DNA of 16,909 nucleotides from JAGDMS01 sp050015455. Lineage in GTDB: Bacteria; Desulfobacterota; Binatia; HRBIN30. Positions within the stretch are counted from its first letter, which is position 1; the number at the start of each line of letters is the position of its first letter. Both the position numbers and the translations under genes were made by a program. Below, piece by piece: positions 1-5,812 of this stretch. The notes beneath the pieces were generated by a model, which did not search any database, was not told where the DNA came from, and worked only from the letters and a program-made list of their open reading frames with translations. The DNA lies in the NCBI GenBank assembly GCA_050015455.1, contig JBEKBJ010000113.1:1-16909 (forward strand), in the 5' to 3' direction.

Positions 1-41
1 AGTATGAGCGGACTTTTCGGCCGACCGAGTTTCGCCATGCT

Positions 42-71
42 GTCTCCTCCCATTGCCTTTATGGGGGAGAC
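42..71. other. Long hairpin, possible terminator or element end
   Basis: GTCTCC, a bulged T, then CCCAT (42-53) pairs with ATGGGGGAGAC (61-71): an 11-bp stem with one bulge and a 7-nt loop. There is no immediate U-tract, but a T-rich stretch follows about 10 nt later on the plus strand. It could terminate a gene entering from the left, or be the palindromic edge of a repeat. The ATGGGGGA arm reappears just before repeat copy 2 (2121-2127). Confidence 0.4.
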
Positions 72-115
72 GGTCAACCTGTTTATTTCTTCAATTATTT
101 TCTGTTACGACCGAC

Positions 116-217
116 TAGGAACGACTGTTCCGAGTTCGACTTGAGGCCCAGCAGATAGGCCTCTGGGGCTTGGACATGAGGCATCCTCGTGGTGCGATCC
201 GAGCGAGGCCGAAGGCG
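116..217 (+). repeat. Dispersed repeat A, copy 1
   Basis: Aligns with 2130-2233 in the same orientation over ~103 bp, with a few substitutions and two or three small indels. The core around 156-204, including CTCTGGGGCTTGGAC and GAGGCATCCTCGTGGTGCGA, is nearly identical in both. Each copy can form AGGCC/GGCCT and GAGG-CAT-CCTC hairpins, and the first keeps its pairing although the loop differs. It may be a REP-like dispersed repeat or a structured RNA. The two copies bracket the toxin-antitoxin/protease patch. Confidence 0.75.
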
Positions 218-305
218 GGGGTAGCGGGCTCTCTTCGGCAACCCGCAAAACGAGCCGCGACCGCCGATTAACTAATCCACGCAAACCAAGGCACCAGGAA
301 GCCAG

Positions 306-334
306 TGGACACTGTATATACAAACATGTAGCAT
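306..334 (+). promoter_or_regulatory. Probable brnTA promoter and operator
   Basis: A TGGACA box (306-311) lies 17 nt before TAGCAT (329-334), a plausible sigma70-type pair. The spacer contains a perfect 10-bp palindrome, TGTATATACA (313-322). BrnA antitoxins are known to autorepress their operon by binding the promoter, so the palindrome is a reasonable operator candidate. The box assignment is by eye only. Transcription would begin close to the GTG start at 341, so the message could be leaderless or start translation at the in-frame GTG at 350. Confidence 0.4.
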
Positions 335-340
335 AAAGTT

Positions 341-646
341 GTGGATGGCGTGATTTCAGGATTCGATTGGGACGACAGCAACCGCGGCAAATGCCGCAAA
401 CATGGGGTTTCTCTAGCCGAGATCGAGGAGCTGTTCACGCAGCCAGTGGCGGTAAGACCGGATGTGGCGCACTCGAGCACCGAACAGCGCTTTTGCGCCG
501 TCGGGAAAGGCAAGGCGGGTCGGCCAATCTTTCTCGTCTTCACACTCCGCGAGCGTGACGGAAGCACTTACATCCGCCCCATCAGCGCACGGTACATGCA
601 CAAAAGGGAGATCGAGCACTATGAAAAAGAAAATCCCGACCTTTAA
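341..646 (+). CDS. brnT: BrnT family type II toxin (ribonuclease)
   Basis: A 101-residue protein with the BrnT hallmarks: FDWDDSNRGKCRKHGVS at about residues 8-24, and the C-terminal RPISARYMHKREIEHYE block at about 79-95. BrnT toxins are RelE-fold, ribosome-independent RNases that halt growth by cleaving RNA and are neutralised by BrnA. Length matches the family (about 90-100 aa). The GTG at 341 is the first start after an in-frame TAG at 329-331; GTG at 350 is an alternative that still keeps the whole domain. The Shine-Dalgarno is weak. The toxin comes first and overlaps the antitoxin gene by 26 nt, the usual brnTA order, which implies coupled translation. No truncation is seen, so the module looks intact. 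Confidence 0.87.
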   Translation: MDGVISGFDWDDSNRGKCRKHGVSLAEIEELFTQPVAVRPDVAHSSTEQRFCAVGKGKAGRPIFLVFTLRERDGSTYIRPISARYMHKREIEHYEKENPDL

Positions 647-890
647 GACCGACAAGGAAGCGGAGCGCTTTGTCGATACCGCCGACCTTACTGAGTACGA
701 CCTTTCAGGATTCAAGCCCACCCATTTTGAATTCGAGAAGAAGACGGCGCAGCTCAACATGCGGGTGCCCAAGCCGCTGCTCGATGCCGTGAAAAAGCGC
801 GCCAGAGCGCGCGGCATCCCCTATACGCGGTTCATTCGCGAAGCCGTTGAGCGGGCGCTTTCCCGACCGGAAAGCCAGCAACGGAACTAA
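621..890 (+). CDS. brnA: BrnA/CopG-type antitoxin
   Basis: An 89-residue protein beginning MKKKIPTFKTDKEAERFVDT. Its N-terminal half, ending near the acidic DLSGFKPTHFE, is the likely toxin-binding segment. The C-terminal half (about residues 46-82: LNMRVPKPLLDAVKKRARARG, then IPYTRFIREAVERAL) is a ribbon-helix-helix DNA-binding domain. It belongs to the CopG-antitoxin/BrnA group that partners BrnT, neutralising the toxin and repressing the operon. The ATG at 621 is preceded by AGGGAG (605-610) and lies inside the toxin gene. The same frame is open upstream to 462, but that part is the toxin gene read in another frame. Confidence 0.87.
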   Translation: MKKKIPTFKTDKEAERFVDTADLTEYDLSGFKPTHFEFEKKTAQLNMRVPKPLLDAVKKRARARGIPYTRFIREAVERALSRPESQQRN

Positions 891-906
891 GAGCCAGCCG
901 CCCCCC

Positions 907-1113
907 CTAGCCGCCGAAAGCGCTCCCTGGTACGTAGAGCTTTACCGGGTCGTTCTCTTCCTCCCAGTAGGCGCGCCTCTCAAGAACTCTGCGCGGCAGG
1001 TCGAGACGCTATCCGGCGAATTTCTCGCCGCACTCGATAAGCCCAGCGTACGCGTCTATCAGGAACTTCGCCGACGACGTAGTCGCGTGGTTTGATCTGG
1101 TAGATCGCCGCAT
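907..1113 (-). pseudogene. Broken minus-strand small gene, function unknown
   Basis: Read on the minus strand from ATG (1113-1111), the frame gives FLIDAYAGLIECGEKFAG, an in-frame TAG (1011-1009), then LDLPRRVLERRAYWEEENDP and a few more residues to TAG (909-907). The residues on both sides of the stop look like real protein sequence. The neighbouring frame upstream reads IYQIKPRDYVV, which suggests a frameshift as well. I do not recognise the family. The interpretation as a decayed gene rests only on how protein-like the fragments look; chance openness in GC-rich DNA is a serious alternative. Confidence 0.2.
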
Positions 1114-1216
1114 CCGATCACTGCCCGGTGGCAATCGATCTCACGGTCTGACAGTGCCGTAGGCGCCCGGGGCAAGGTCCGTTATCGGACGCGCGGCTTG
1201 TCGAGCCGCGGCCCCT

Positions 1217-1366
1217 ATGAAAAACGACCACGTCTTTCTGGCGCACATTGGAGATGCCGTCCCCTTCGTCCTCATCGGCGACACAAGAGGGCATAGGCCG
1301 GAAACGGTCCGGCGCCACCGCGGCCGGCAGCCGCTTTGCGCCCGCTGCTGCATCGACCTATACTGA
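1217..1366 (+). pseudogene. Possible 5' fragment of a HepT (DUF86) toxin
   Basis: The 49-codon frame begins MKNDHVFLAHIGDAV, which resembles the first helix of HEPN-family HepT toxins (typical start M-x-D-D-x-x-Y-L-x-H-I-x-D-A-I). After about residue 15 the likeness ends and the rest is Arg-rich, low-quality sequence. The RX4-6HXY catalytic motif expected near the C-terminus is missing, and no MNT nucleotidyltransferase antitoxin is seen upstream. If genuine it is a dead remnant. The match is short, so chance cannot be excluded. Confidence 0.27.
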
Positions 1367-1379
1367 CGGCGTGACCGTC
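1336..1379 (+). promoter_or_regulatory. Promoter and possible operator of the 1394-2021 operon
   Basis: A good -10 box, TATACT (1359-1364), has TTGCGC (1336-1341) 17 nt upstream as a weak -35. Directly after the -10 box lies an inverted repeat GACGG-CGTGA-CCGTC (1365-1379), covering the expected transcription start. A repressor bound there would block initiation, as in autoregulated antitoxin operons. A strong Shine-Dalgarno, GGAGGAGA (1383-1390), follows. Confidence 0.45.
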
Positions 1380-1393
1380 GCCGGAGGAGAGCA

Positions 1394-1591
1394 ATGAGCG
1401 TAATCGCACTAGAAGGCGTCGTTGACAACGGAGTTGTACGCCTGCGGGACAAGGTAGCATTGCAGAATGGCGCGAAGGTCTATGTCGTGGTCCCCGATTC
1501 GATGCCCGCACCCCGGGCCCACATTCGGAGCCCACGCCTGGCGCATCCAGAGCAAGCTGTGGACTTCCGCATGGACGTGACCGAGGCCTGA
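1394..1591 (+). CDS. Small AF2212-like (DUF104-type) antitoxin-like protein
   Basis: A 65-residue protein. Residues 3-34 (VIALEGVVDNGVVRLRD, then LQNGAKVYVVVPD) follow the short beta-barrel pattern of AF2212-like/DUF104 and AbrB-type antitoxins, in which an x-x-G-x-V-x-L core is followed by a loop and a G-x-K/R-V-x-V-x-V strand. The last 30 residues are Pro/Arg-rich and probably flexible. The start is certain: GGAGGAGA sits 3 nt upstream of ATG, with a good promoter before that. Only 4 nt separate it from the aspartic protease gene downstream, so the two are co-transcribed. No RNase or PIN toxin is next to it, so the usual antitoxin role may not apply; the partner here is the protease. The family call is by pattern, not by search. 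Confidence 0.6.
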   Translation: MSVIALEGVVDNGVVRLRDKVALQNGAKVYVVVPDSMPAPRAHIRSPRLAHPEQAVDFRMDVTEA

Positions 1592-1595
1592 ATCG

Positions 1596-2021
1596 ATGCC
1601 ACGCTATGAGGGGAACAGCTTCAGCCCACCCGCACCGGTTGGGCACGTCCACGTCATCCATCCAGAAACCGGCGCCAAATGCCCGAGCGTTCCAATGCTC
1701 ATCGATAGCGGCGCTGACGTGACGGTGGTTCCCGCCACCGTGGCCCAGCGCCTCGGCATATCCTTAGCCGGCGCGCCGGAGTATGAGTTGATGGCATACG
1801 ATGGCACGCCTCGCGCCGTCCCCGCAGTGCGGTTGAAGCTCGTCTTCCTGGGTCGCACGTTCAGCGGTCAATTCCTCCTGCTCGAACAGGAGAGCGGCAT
1901 AATCGGCCGGAACATCTTGAACGCGATAGCGCTCGTGCTCAATGGGCCGCGACTCACCTGGAGCGAAGCCACGGCATCCCGAAGGAGTCGATTAGGGAAC
2001 TCCACGTTCTCGATTCCTTAG
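1596..2021 (+). CDS. Retropepsin-like aspartic protease
   Basis: A 141-residue single-domain protein. The catalytic loop LIDSGADVTVVP (residues 35-46, catalytic Asp37-Ser-Gly) is the classic D-S/T-G motif of retroviral-type aspartic proteases. The second signature, GIIGRNILN (about 101-109), matches the hydrophobic-hydrophobic-Gly-R-x-x-L flap/helix motif. One active-site Asp per chain means it should work as a homodimer. No signal peptide or transmembrane segment is seen, so it is cytosolic. It starts at ATG 1596, 4 nt after the upstream stop, with GAGG (1583-1586) as a modest ribosome site. Pairing with a DUF104-like small protein hints at a protease acting on, or controlled by, its neighbour; that link is inference. 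The last 15 residues are Ser/Arg-rich and may be unfolded. Confidence 0.82.
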   Translation: MPRYEGNSFSPPAPVGHVHVIHPETGAKCPSVPMLIDSGADVTVVPATVAQRLGISLAGAPEYELMAYDGTPRAVPAVRLKLVFLGRTFSGQFLLLEQESGIIGRNILNAIALVLNGPRLTWSEATASRRSRLGNSTFSIP

Positions 2022-2129
2022 CGCTGGCATCAGCGAGCGCCCGCAGGTGCGCGGCTACGCTCGCCGCCGCGATGCCGAGGCGGTTGTCCAGCAGCGCGTA
2101 CGCAAATCGGGGAGACCCCATGGGGGACA

Positions 2130-2233
2130 TAGGAACGAGTGTCCCGAGTTCCAGCTGAGGCCCAGCAAGTGGGGCCTCTGGGGCTTGGACCCGAGGCATC
2201 CTCGTGGTGCGATCCGAGCCGAGGCTGACGGCG
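2130..2233 (+). repeat. Dispersed repeat A, copy 2
   Basis: Same-orientation partner of 116-217. Here the first hairpin is AGGCCC/GGGCCT, a longer stem than in copy 1, and the second, GAGG-CAT-CCTC, is unchanged. Keeping pairing while the loop bases change points to selection on structure or to a shared mobile origin. Confidence 0.75.
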
Positions 2234-2278
2234 AGGTTCTCTTGCGTGGCGCGAAGATCTGGCGCCGTAATTATCTCG

Positions 2279-2324
2279 ACCCTCGCCCTCGCCTTTTTCA
2301 GCGCGGGAGAAGGGCAGGGTGCTG
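2279..2324. repeat. Degenerate dispersed hairpin
   Basis: ACCCT and GCCCT on the left arm pair with AGGGC and AGGGT on the right, around a GCGCGGGAG loop side. It has the same base composition and motif order as the better hairpin at 2381-2417, so it is probably a decayed copy in the same family. Confidence 0.4.
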
Positions 2325-2380
2325 CTGCAAGCATGAGACGGACTCGTGCAAGCGGCGCGGGGCAGATCACTTTCACCCCA

Positions 2381-2417
2381 GCCCTCTCCCACGCGGAGAA
2401 GACGCGCGGGAGAGGGC
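2381..2417. repeat. Palindromic CCCTCTCCC/GGGAGAGGG repeat
   Basis: GCCCTCTCCC (2381-2390) pairs perfectly with GGGAGAGGGC (2408-2417). After one mismatch the stem continues with CGCG/CGCG around the 7-nt loop GAGAAGA. Repeats with this arm sequence are widespread in intergenic DNA of many Proteobacteria. There is no T-tract, so it does not look like an intrinsic terminator. Confidence 0.55.
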
Positions 2418-2497
2418 AAATCTCTGATTCGGCAGTTGGGGCACGGCCGTCGGCCCGCGCTGAGTAAGCCCCGTGTGTTCAGGGGCCGTACCGAAGT

Positions 2498-2531
2498 GTC
2501 CTGAGCTTTGTCGAAGCGGGCGCCCGCTTCG
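2498..2531. repeat. GTCCTGAGCTTTGTCGAAG-type palindromic repeat
   Basis: GTCCTGAGCTTTGTCGAAG (2498-2516) is a short dispersed sequence seen in many environmental bacterial genomes. Its 3' end runs into a perfect 20-bp palindrome, CGAAGCGGGCGCCCGCTTCG (2512-2531). It is probably a REP-like element with no coding role. Confidence 0.55.
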
Positions 2532-2823
2532 TGCCAGACCTGTTAATAAAAGAGATTCCTTGGAGCAGAGAAGCAGCCCCAACAATGTACAATAACGCGC
2601 GTCAATTGGGGGAGCATGGCGCAGAGCCTGGAAGAGCCCGCAATGTCTACATCCGCGCGTCATTTGTCTTCTGTGTATCCATCCAACCATGCGGCCTGTG
2701 TGACAGAATTGTACGTTCACAATACGCCGGGCGCCCGCCTCTGACGAACGGGGGCCTCAGCACTCCACTGAACATGGGTATGGCAATAGATTTGCACGTC
2801 AAAGGCCCAGAAAGGAGAGCTGT

Positions 2824-3540
2824 ATGTCAAGCATTCACCTGAGGAGGTCGGCCGGCCCACAACTGAAATTGGGCGCGGCCATTCTGGCCGCGGCGCGTAC
2901 GGCGGATACGCGGCTCATCAAGGATCGCCTGGCGGCGTTCGAACAGGCGCAGCGCCGCTACGCCGACTCGCACGGCAAGGTGCAGCAGCTTGAAACCGAC
3001 CTGGGGAAGGCGCAAGCGCAGTTCCGCACCGACCAGCAGGCGGTGGTCGATGCGCTGGCGCGCGCCCTCGTGGCGGACGGCCAGCCGCTCCGGAATCCGT
3101 TCGGGGCGTTCGGGGCCGCGAGTATGGGTGTGCTCATGCACATGCCGCCAACTGATGCCGCCAAGGCACTGCCGGAACTGATCGCCGGCATGCGGCGCAG
3201 CAAGATGCTCGGCAAGCAGACGCTGCAGGCGGTGCAAGGCGCCGAGAAGGTCACGCGCGGCCTGGAGCAGGCGGTGACGCGCCTCGAGACGCTGGGCACG
3301 GCCGTGCGCGACGCCCGCTCCAGCCGTGACGCCGTCGCGCCAGCGTGGGACGCGGCGCTCGGCGCACTCAAGCGTGGCGCACGGGCGGCGGCCGACGACG
3401 GCGCGACGACGCTGTACGCAACGCTCTTCAGTCGGCCGGCGCGCGCTAACGGGAAGAATCACAAGCCGGCGCCGCCAGCGGCGCCGACGCCGTCGCCGGC
3501 GGTGAGCCCGACTCCGCAACCCGAACCCGCGGTGTCGTAA
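2824..3540 (+). CDS. Ala-rich coiled-coil protein of unknown function
   Basis: A 238-residue protein not assigned to a family. Residues about 22-85 (TRLIKDRLAAFEQAQRRYAD onward) form a charged, heptad-like helix. A Gly/Met-rich middle follows (about 90-135: NPFGAFGAASMGVLMHMPPTD). A second helical region (about 140-205) contains KVTRGLEQAVTRLETLGTAV. The tail is Pro/Ala-rich (from about 212). There is no signal peptide. The layout loosely recalls phasins or other helical scaffold proteins, but no signature supports a call. The start is well set by AAAGGAGAG about 4 nt upstream of ATG. It stands alone, with a hairpin after the stop and a converging gene downstream. Confidence 0.75.
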   Translation: MSSIHLRRSAGPQLKLGAAILAAARTADTRLIKDRLAAFEQAQRRYADSHGKVQQLETDLGKAQAQFRTDQQAVVDALARALVADGQPLRNPFGAFGAASMGVLMHMPPTDAAKALPELIAGMRRSKMLGKQTLQAVQGAEKVTRGLEQAVTRLETLGTAVRDARSSRDAVAPAWDAALGALKRGARAAADDGATTLYATLFSRPARANGKNHKPAPPAAPTPSPAVSPTPQPEPAVS

Positions 3541-3559
3541 GCCCCTCCTTCTTCAAATA

Positions 3560-3592
3560 GCGGCACGGTTCGGCTGCGCCGGGCCGTGCCGC
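3560..3592. terminator. Hairpin between converging genes, likely terminator
   Basis: GCGGCACGG (3560-3568) pairs with CCGTGCCGC (3584-3592). The loop contains a second stem, CGGC-TGC-GCCG. It lies 20 nt after the stop at 3540, between two converging genes. No U-tract follows on either strand, so it may slow or end transcription in a factor-dependent way. Confidence 0.45.
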
Positions 3593-3784
3593 GTTGCGCA
3601 GCTCCACGCCGGATCGGGCCGGCGGATGAACGGCAGACGGGTGTGACTGCAGGTGACCGCGTAGTCGATGATGCAGAGACCGGAGCGTTTGCGGGCGGCG
3701 TACGCCGGCGTATCGAAGCCTGCCGGAGCTACTTCAAGAACCTCTGCGGCGGGCGCAGAAACCTGCCGGCGCGTCGCCGCGCAC

Positions 3785-4627
3785 CTACGCCTTGCGCACA
3801 AACTTATCGTAACGATCCAGCAAGCGCAGCACGGTGTCACGGCCCGCCGGCGGCAGACCGAAGATGTAGTGATCGACGCCGCCGTCGCTATACTGCTGCA
3901 CGAGCGCCTCGTCCGCCGGTCCGCCGTACGTGGCGATCACAATCGACTTGGGATCACGGCCGGCCTTCTCGGCGCGCTGGCGCAAGTCTTTGATCTGGGC
4001 GACGAGATCGCCGGCGCGCACTGGAATCGGGATCCAGCCGTCGCAGTAATCGACCACCCGTTGCAGCGCTTTGGACGTGTGGCCGCCCAGGAGGATGGGC
4101 GGGTGCGGTTTCTGAACGGGCTTCGGCCACGACCAGATGGGGTCGAAGTTGACAAACTCGCCGTGGTACTCCGCCTCGTCTTCGGTCCAGATCTTCTTCA
4201 TGGCCTCGACGCGCTCGCGCAGCAGTTTCCAGCGCGTCTTGAAGGTAGTGCCGTGGTTCTCCATCTCCTCGGCGTTCCAGCCGCCGCCGATGCCGAACAT
4301 GACACGCCCATTGGAGAGCACATCGAGACTGGCAACCTCCTTCGCGGTCGTGATCGGATCGCGCTCCACCAGCAGGCAAATGCCGCTGCAGATCTTCAAT
4401 GTGCGCGTAACTGCCGCCGCCGTCGCCAGGGCCACGAAGAGGTCGTGAGTGTGCCAATACTCCTTCGGCAGCTCCGGACCACCCGGCCAGGGCGAGCGCC
4501 GGCTCACGGGTATGTGCGTGTGTTCCGGCAGCCAGAGCGATGTGAAGCCGCGCGCCTCCGCCTCGCGGGCCAGATCGTCGACGCGCATCGCGTAGTCGGC
4601 CGGAAACATGGTCAGACCAAAGTGCAT
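3785..4627 (-). CDS. F420-dependent LLM-class oxidoreductase
   Basis: A 280-residue luciferase-like TIM-barrel protein. The N-terminus MHFGLTMFPADYAMRVDDLA and SLWLPEHTHIPVSRR (about 31-45) match the F420-type subgroup often annotated as TIGR03619. Other landmarks are KICSGICLLVERDPITTAKE, LDVLSNGRVMFGIGGGWNAE and the C-terminal half PKPVQKPHPPILLGGHTSKA. Such enzymes use reduced cofactor F420, or sometimes FMN, to reduce or oxidise organic substrates; the substrate cannot be read from the sequence. The start at 4627-4625 has AGGAGGGAAG just upstream. The frame is open to 4828, but that extension crosses the next gene's promoter and lacks a ribosome site. It is divergent from the gene at 4751 and appears monocistronic. 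Confidence 0.9.
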   Translation of the reverse strand: MHFGLTMFPADYAMRVDDLAREAEARGFTSLWLPEHTHIPVSRRSPWPGGPELPKEYWHTHDLFVALATAAAVTRTLKICSGICLLVERDPITTAKEVASLDVLSNGRVMFGIGGGWNAEEMENHGTTFKTRWKLLRERVEAMKKIWTEDEAEYHGEFVNFDPIWSWPKPVQKPHPPILLGGHTSKALQRVVDYCDGWIPIPVRAGDLVAQIKDLRQRAEKAGRDPKSIVIATYGGPADEALVQQYSDGGVDHYIFGLPPAGRDTVLRLLDRYDKFVRKA

Positions 4628-4682
4628 GGGCTTCCCTCCTCGCCTCCACCATGCCAGGATAGCGCGCCTTGCGCCACTACGG

Positions 4683-4711
4683 TTCACACCGTGTGTCGGA
4701 GCTGCTATGAA
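4683..4711 (+). promoter_or_regulatory. Candidate promoter of the cohesin-like gene
   Basis: TTCACA (4683-4688) and TATGAA (4706-4711) are separated by exactly 17 nt, a fair sigma70-type match. The -35 box lies in the loop side of a small ACGGT-TCAC-ACCGT hairpin. A purine-rich ribosome site, GGAGAGGAG (about 4735-4743), follows before ATG 4751. Confidence 0.35.
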
Positions 4712-4750
4712 AGCAAAATTCCCGGTGACGGTTAGGAGAGGAGCTTCACG

Positions 4751-5692
4751 ATGACAACGAGACGTGCGCATCCGGTTCTGAAAGTCTGGCACGGAGCTAT
4801 GGTCGCCGCTCTGCTGCTTTCTGCGCAACCTGCAGCGGCACAGGGAACCGACGTCTGCGTGTACCTCACAGGCAGCAACGGCAAGGTTAGCGGTTTGCAG
4901 ATGGATCTCAGTTGGGACCCGGGGTGCATGACTGCGAACACCGCTTCCGGCAACGCTGCCCAGTGCGCCTCGGCACCTTCTGTGAATAAAAGCGCGCAGA
5001 CGGCCCTCCTAGGCGACGGCTCATTGCGCGTGCTCTTCTTGTCGGTATCGGACACGAAGCCCATTCCCGACGACACGGAACTGTTCTGCTGCCAGTTCAC
5101 GATGGTTGGCTCTCAGACTGGTTCTTGCTGCTCGGTCCAGACCAGCAACGTCATCTTCGCAGGTCCTACCACTCCTACCACTGGCGGCAAAATCGGGCGC
5201 GTTTATGATCCAAGCGCCCAGCTGAATGTCTCCGTGGGTGGGGGAGCGCCCTGCGTCACTTCGCCCGCCGGGGGATCGGAGGCAAACCCGGTCGTCCCAG
5301 CGCCCGGGGCGGCGGTTGTTCAACCGCCGGTCGTCTCTGCGCCTGCCGCGCCAGCCGCACCCGCCAGAGGAGGGCTTGCGCCGGTGCTGCCACAACCGAC
5401 CGTTCCGGCTGGAGCCCCACCCGTTCAGGGCTTGGCGGCCGAAGCGCCGACAGCGGGGCTTGCGCCGACGGAAGCCGTGCCATCACCTGTGGTGACGCCC
5501 GCGGCGGCAAAGACGCCAACCGCTGCGAAGACGGCGGCGCGCACGCCGACGGTGCCGGCCGCGACGCCGCCAGAGCGCACGCCGGAAGTGCAAGGGACGC
5601 CGACGCAAGCGGTCACGCCGGCGACAGCTGCGCCGGCGACTACTCCGACGCCGAAGCACAAGAGGAAGGCTCACAAAGAGCGGTTAGACTGA
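4751..5692 (+). CDS. Secreted cohesin-like protein with Pro/Ala/Thr-rich tail
   Basis: A 313-residue exported protein. Residues 1-31 are a signal peptide: basic start, hydrophobic core VAALLLSA, and a QPAAAQ cleavage region. Residues about 33-158 resemble a cohesin-type beta-sandwich (DVCVYLTGSNGKVSGLQMDL, later ELFCCQFTMVGSQTG and GKIGRVYDPSAQLNVSV) and carry several Cys that could form disulfides. From about 160 to 300 it is a low-complexity Pro/Ala/Thr/Val spacer, ending in a basic tail, KHKRKAHKERLD. Cohesin-like folds outside cellulosomes usually serve as cell-surface binding modules; no dockerin partner or sorting motif is seen here. The start is well supported by GGAGAGGAG and a candidate promoter. 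The spacer DNA has high GC and repeated ACGCCGACG-like codons, typical of slippage expansion. Confidence 0.8.
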   Translation: MTTRRAHPVLKVWHGAMVAALLLSAQPAAAQGTDVCVYLTGSNGKVSGLQMDLSWDPGCMTANTASGNAAQCASAPSVNKSAQTALLGDGSLRVLFLSVSDTKPIPDDTELFCCQFTMVGSQTGSCCSVQTSNVIFAGPTTPTTGGKIGRVYDPSAQLNVSVGGGAPCVTSPAGGSEANPVVPAPGAAVVQPPVVSAPAAPAAPARGGLAPVLPQPTVPAGAPPVQGLAAEAPTAGLAPTEAVPSPVVTPAAAKTPTAAKTAARTPTVPAATPPERTPEVQGTPTQAVTPATAAPATTPTPKHKRKAHKERLD

Positions 5693-5743
5693 TACCTTCT
5701 GGATTCGTCGTTCCGACGGTGACGGCATACCGACCACCACCCT

Positions 5744-5766
5744 CGACCGGACGAGCTATCCGGTCG
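5744..5766. terminator. Weak terminator-like hairpin
   Basis: CGACCGGA (5744-5751) pairs with TCCGGTCG (5759-5766), an 8-bp perfect stem with a 7-nt loop, about 50 nt after the stop at 5692. No T-run follows. It also lies close to where the truncated permease begins, so it could instead mark a deletion junction. Confidence 0.3.
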
Positions 5767-5812
5767 GCGTGCCGCATTCCTGGTAAAGAAGAAGTGGCGG
5801 CGCGCGGATTTT

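Larger units (their letters stand above)
1..340. other. Intergenic stretch before brnT
   Basis: No convincing gene is seen here on either strand. The stretch holds a strong hairpin (42-71), an AT-richer patch (about 80-108), copy 1 of a dispersed repeat (116-217) and the probable brn promoter/operator (306-334). Open frames across the repeat look like accidental translations of it. Confidence 0.6.
891..1393. other. Gene debris between two small operons
   Basis: About 500 bp with no intact gene. It contains a broken minus-strand reading frame (907-1113), a short plus-strand frame that starts like HepT (1217-1366), and the promoter of the next operon (1336-1379). This looks like decayed toxin-antitoxin-type accessory DNA. 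Confidence 0.5.
2022..2823. other. Repeat-rich intergenic region
   Basis: About 800 bp without a convincing gene. It holds repeat A copy 2 (2130-2233), a CCCCATGGGG palindrome (2116-2125), two hairpins of the CCCTCTCCC/GGGAGAGGG type (2279-2324 and 2381-2417) and the palindromic repeat at 2498-2531. Frames of 87-140 codons cross it on both strands, but they translate the repeats. From 2532 to 2823 I see only the ribosome site of the next gene. An open frame from 2531 to 2842 lacks any family resemblance and overlaps that gene. Confidence 0.6.

Noticed and set aside
2022..2530. Overlapping 87-140 codon frames as real proteins
   Set aside because: They translate palindromic and dispersed repeats on both strands (for example SPLPRGEDARE-like peptides), a known source of false gene calls.
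2531..2842. 103-codon frame before the coiled-coil gene
   Set aside because: No ribosome site, no family likeness, starts in a palindromic repeat and overlaps the well-supported start at 2824.
3785..4828. Oxidoreductase extended upstream to 4828
   Set aside because: The extension crosses the promoter and signal-peptide region of the divergent gene, and AGGAGGGAAG lies just before the ATG at 4627.
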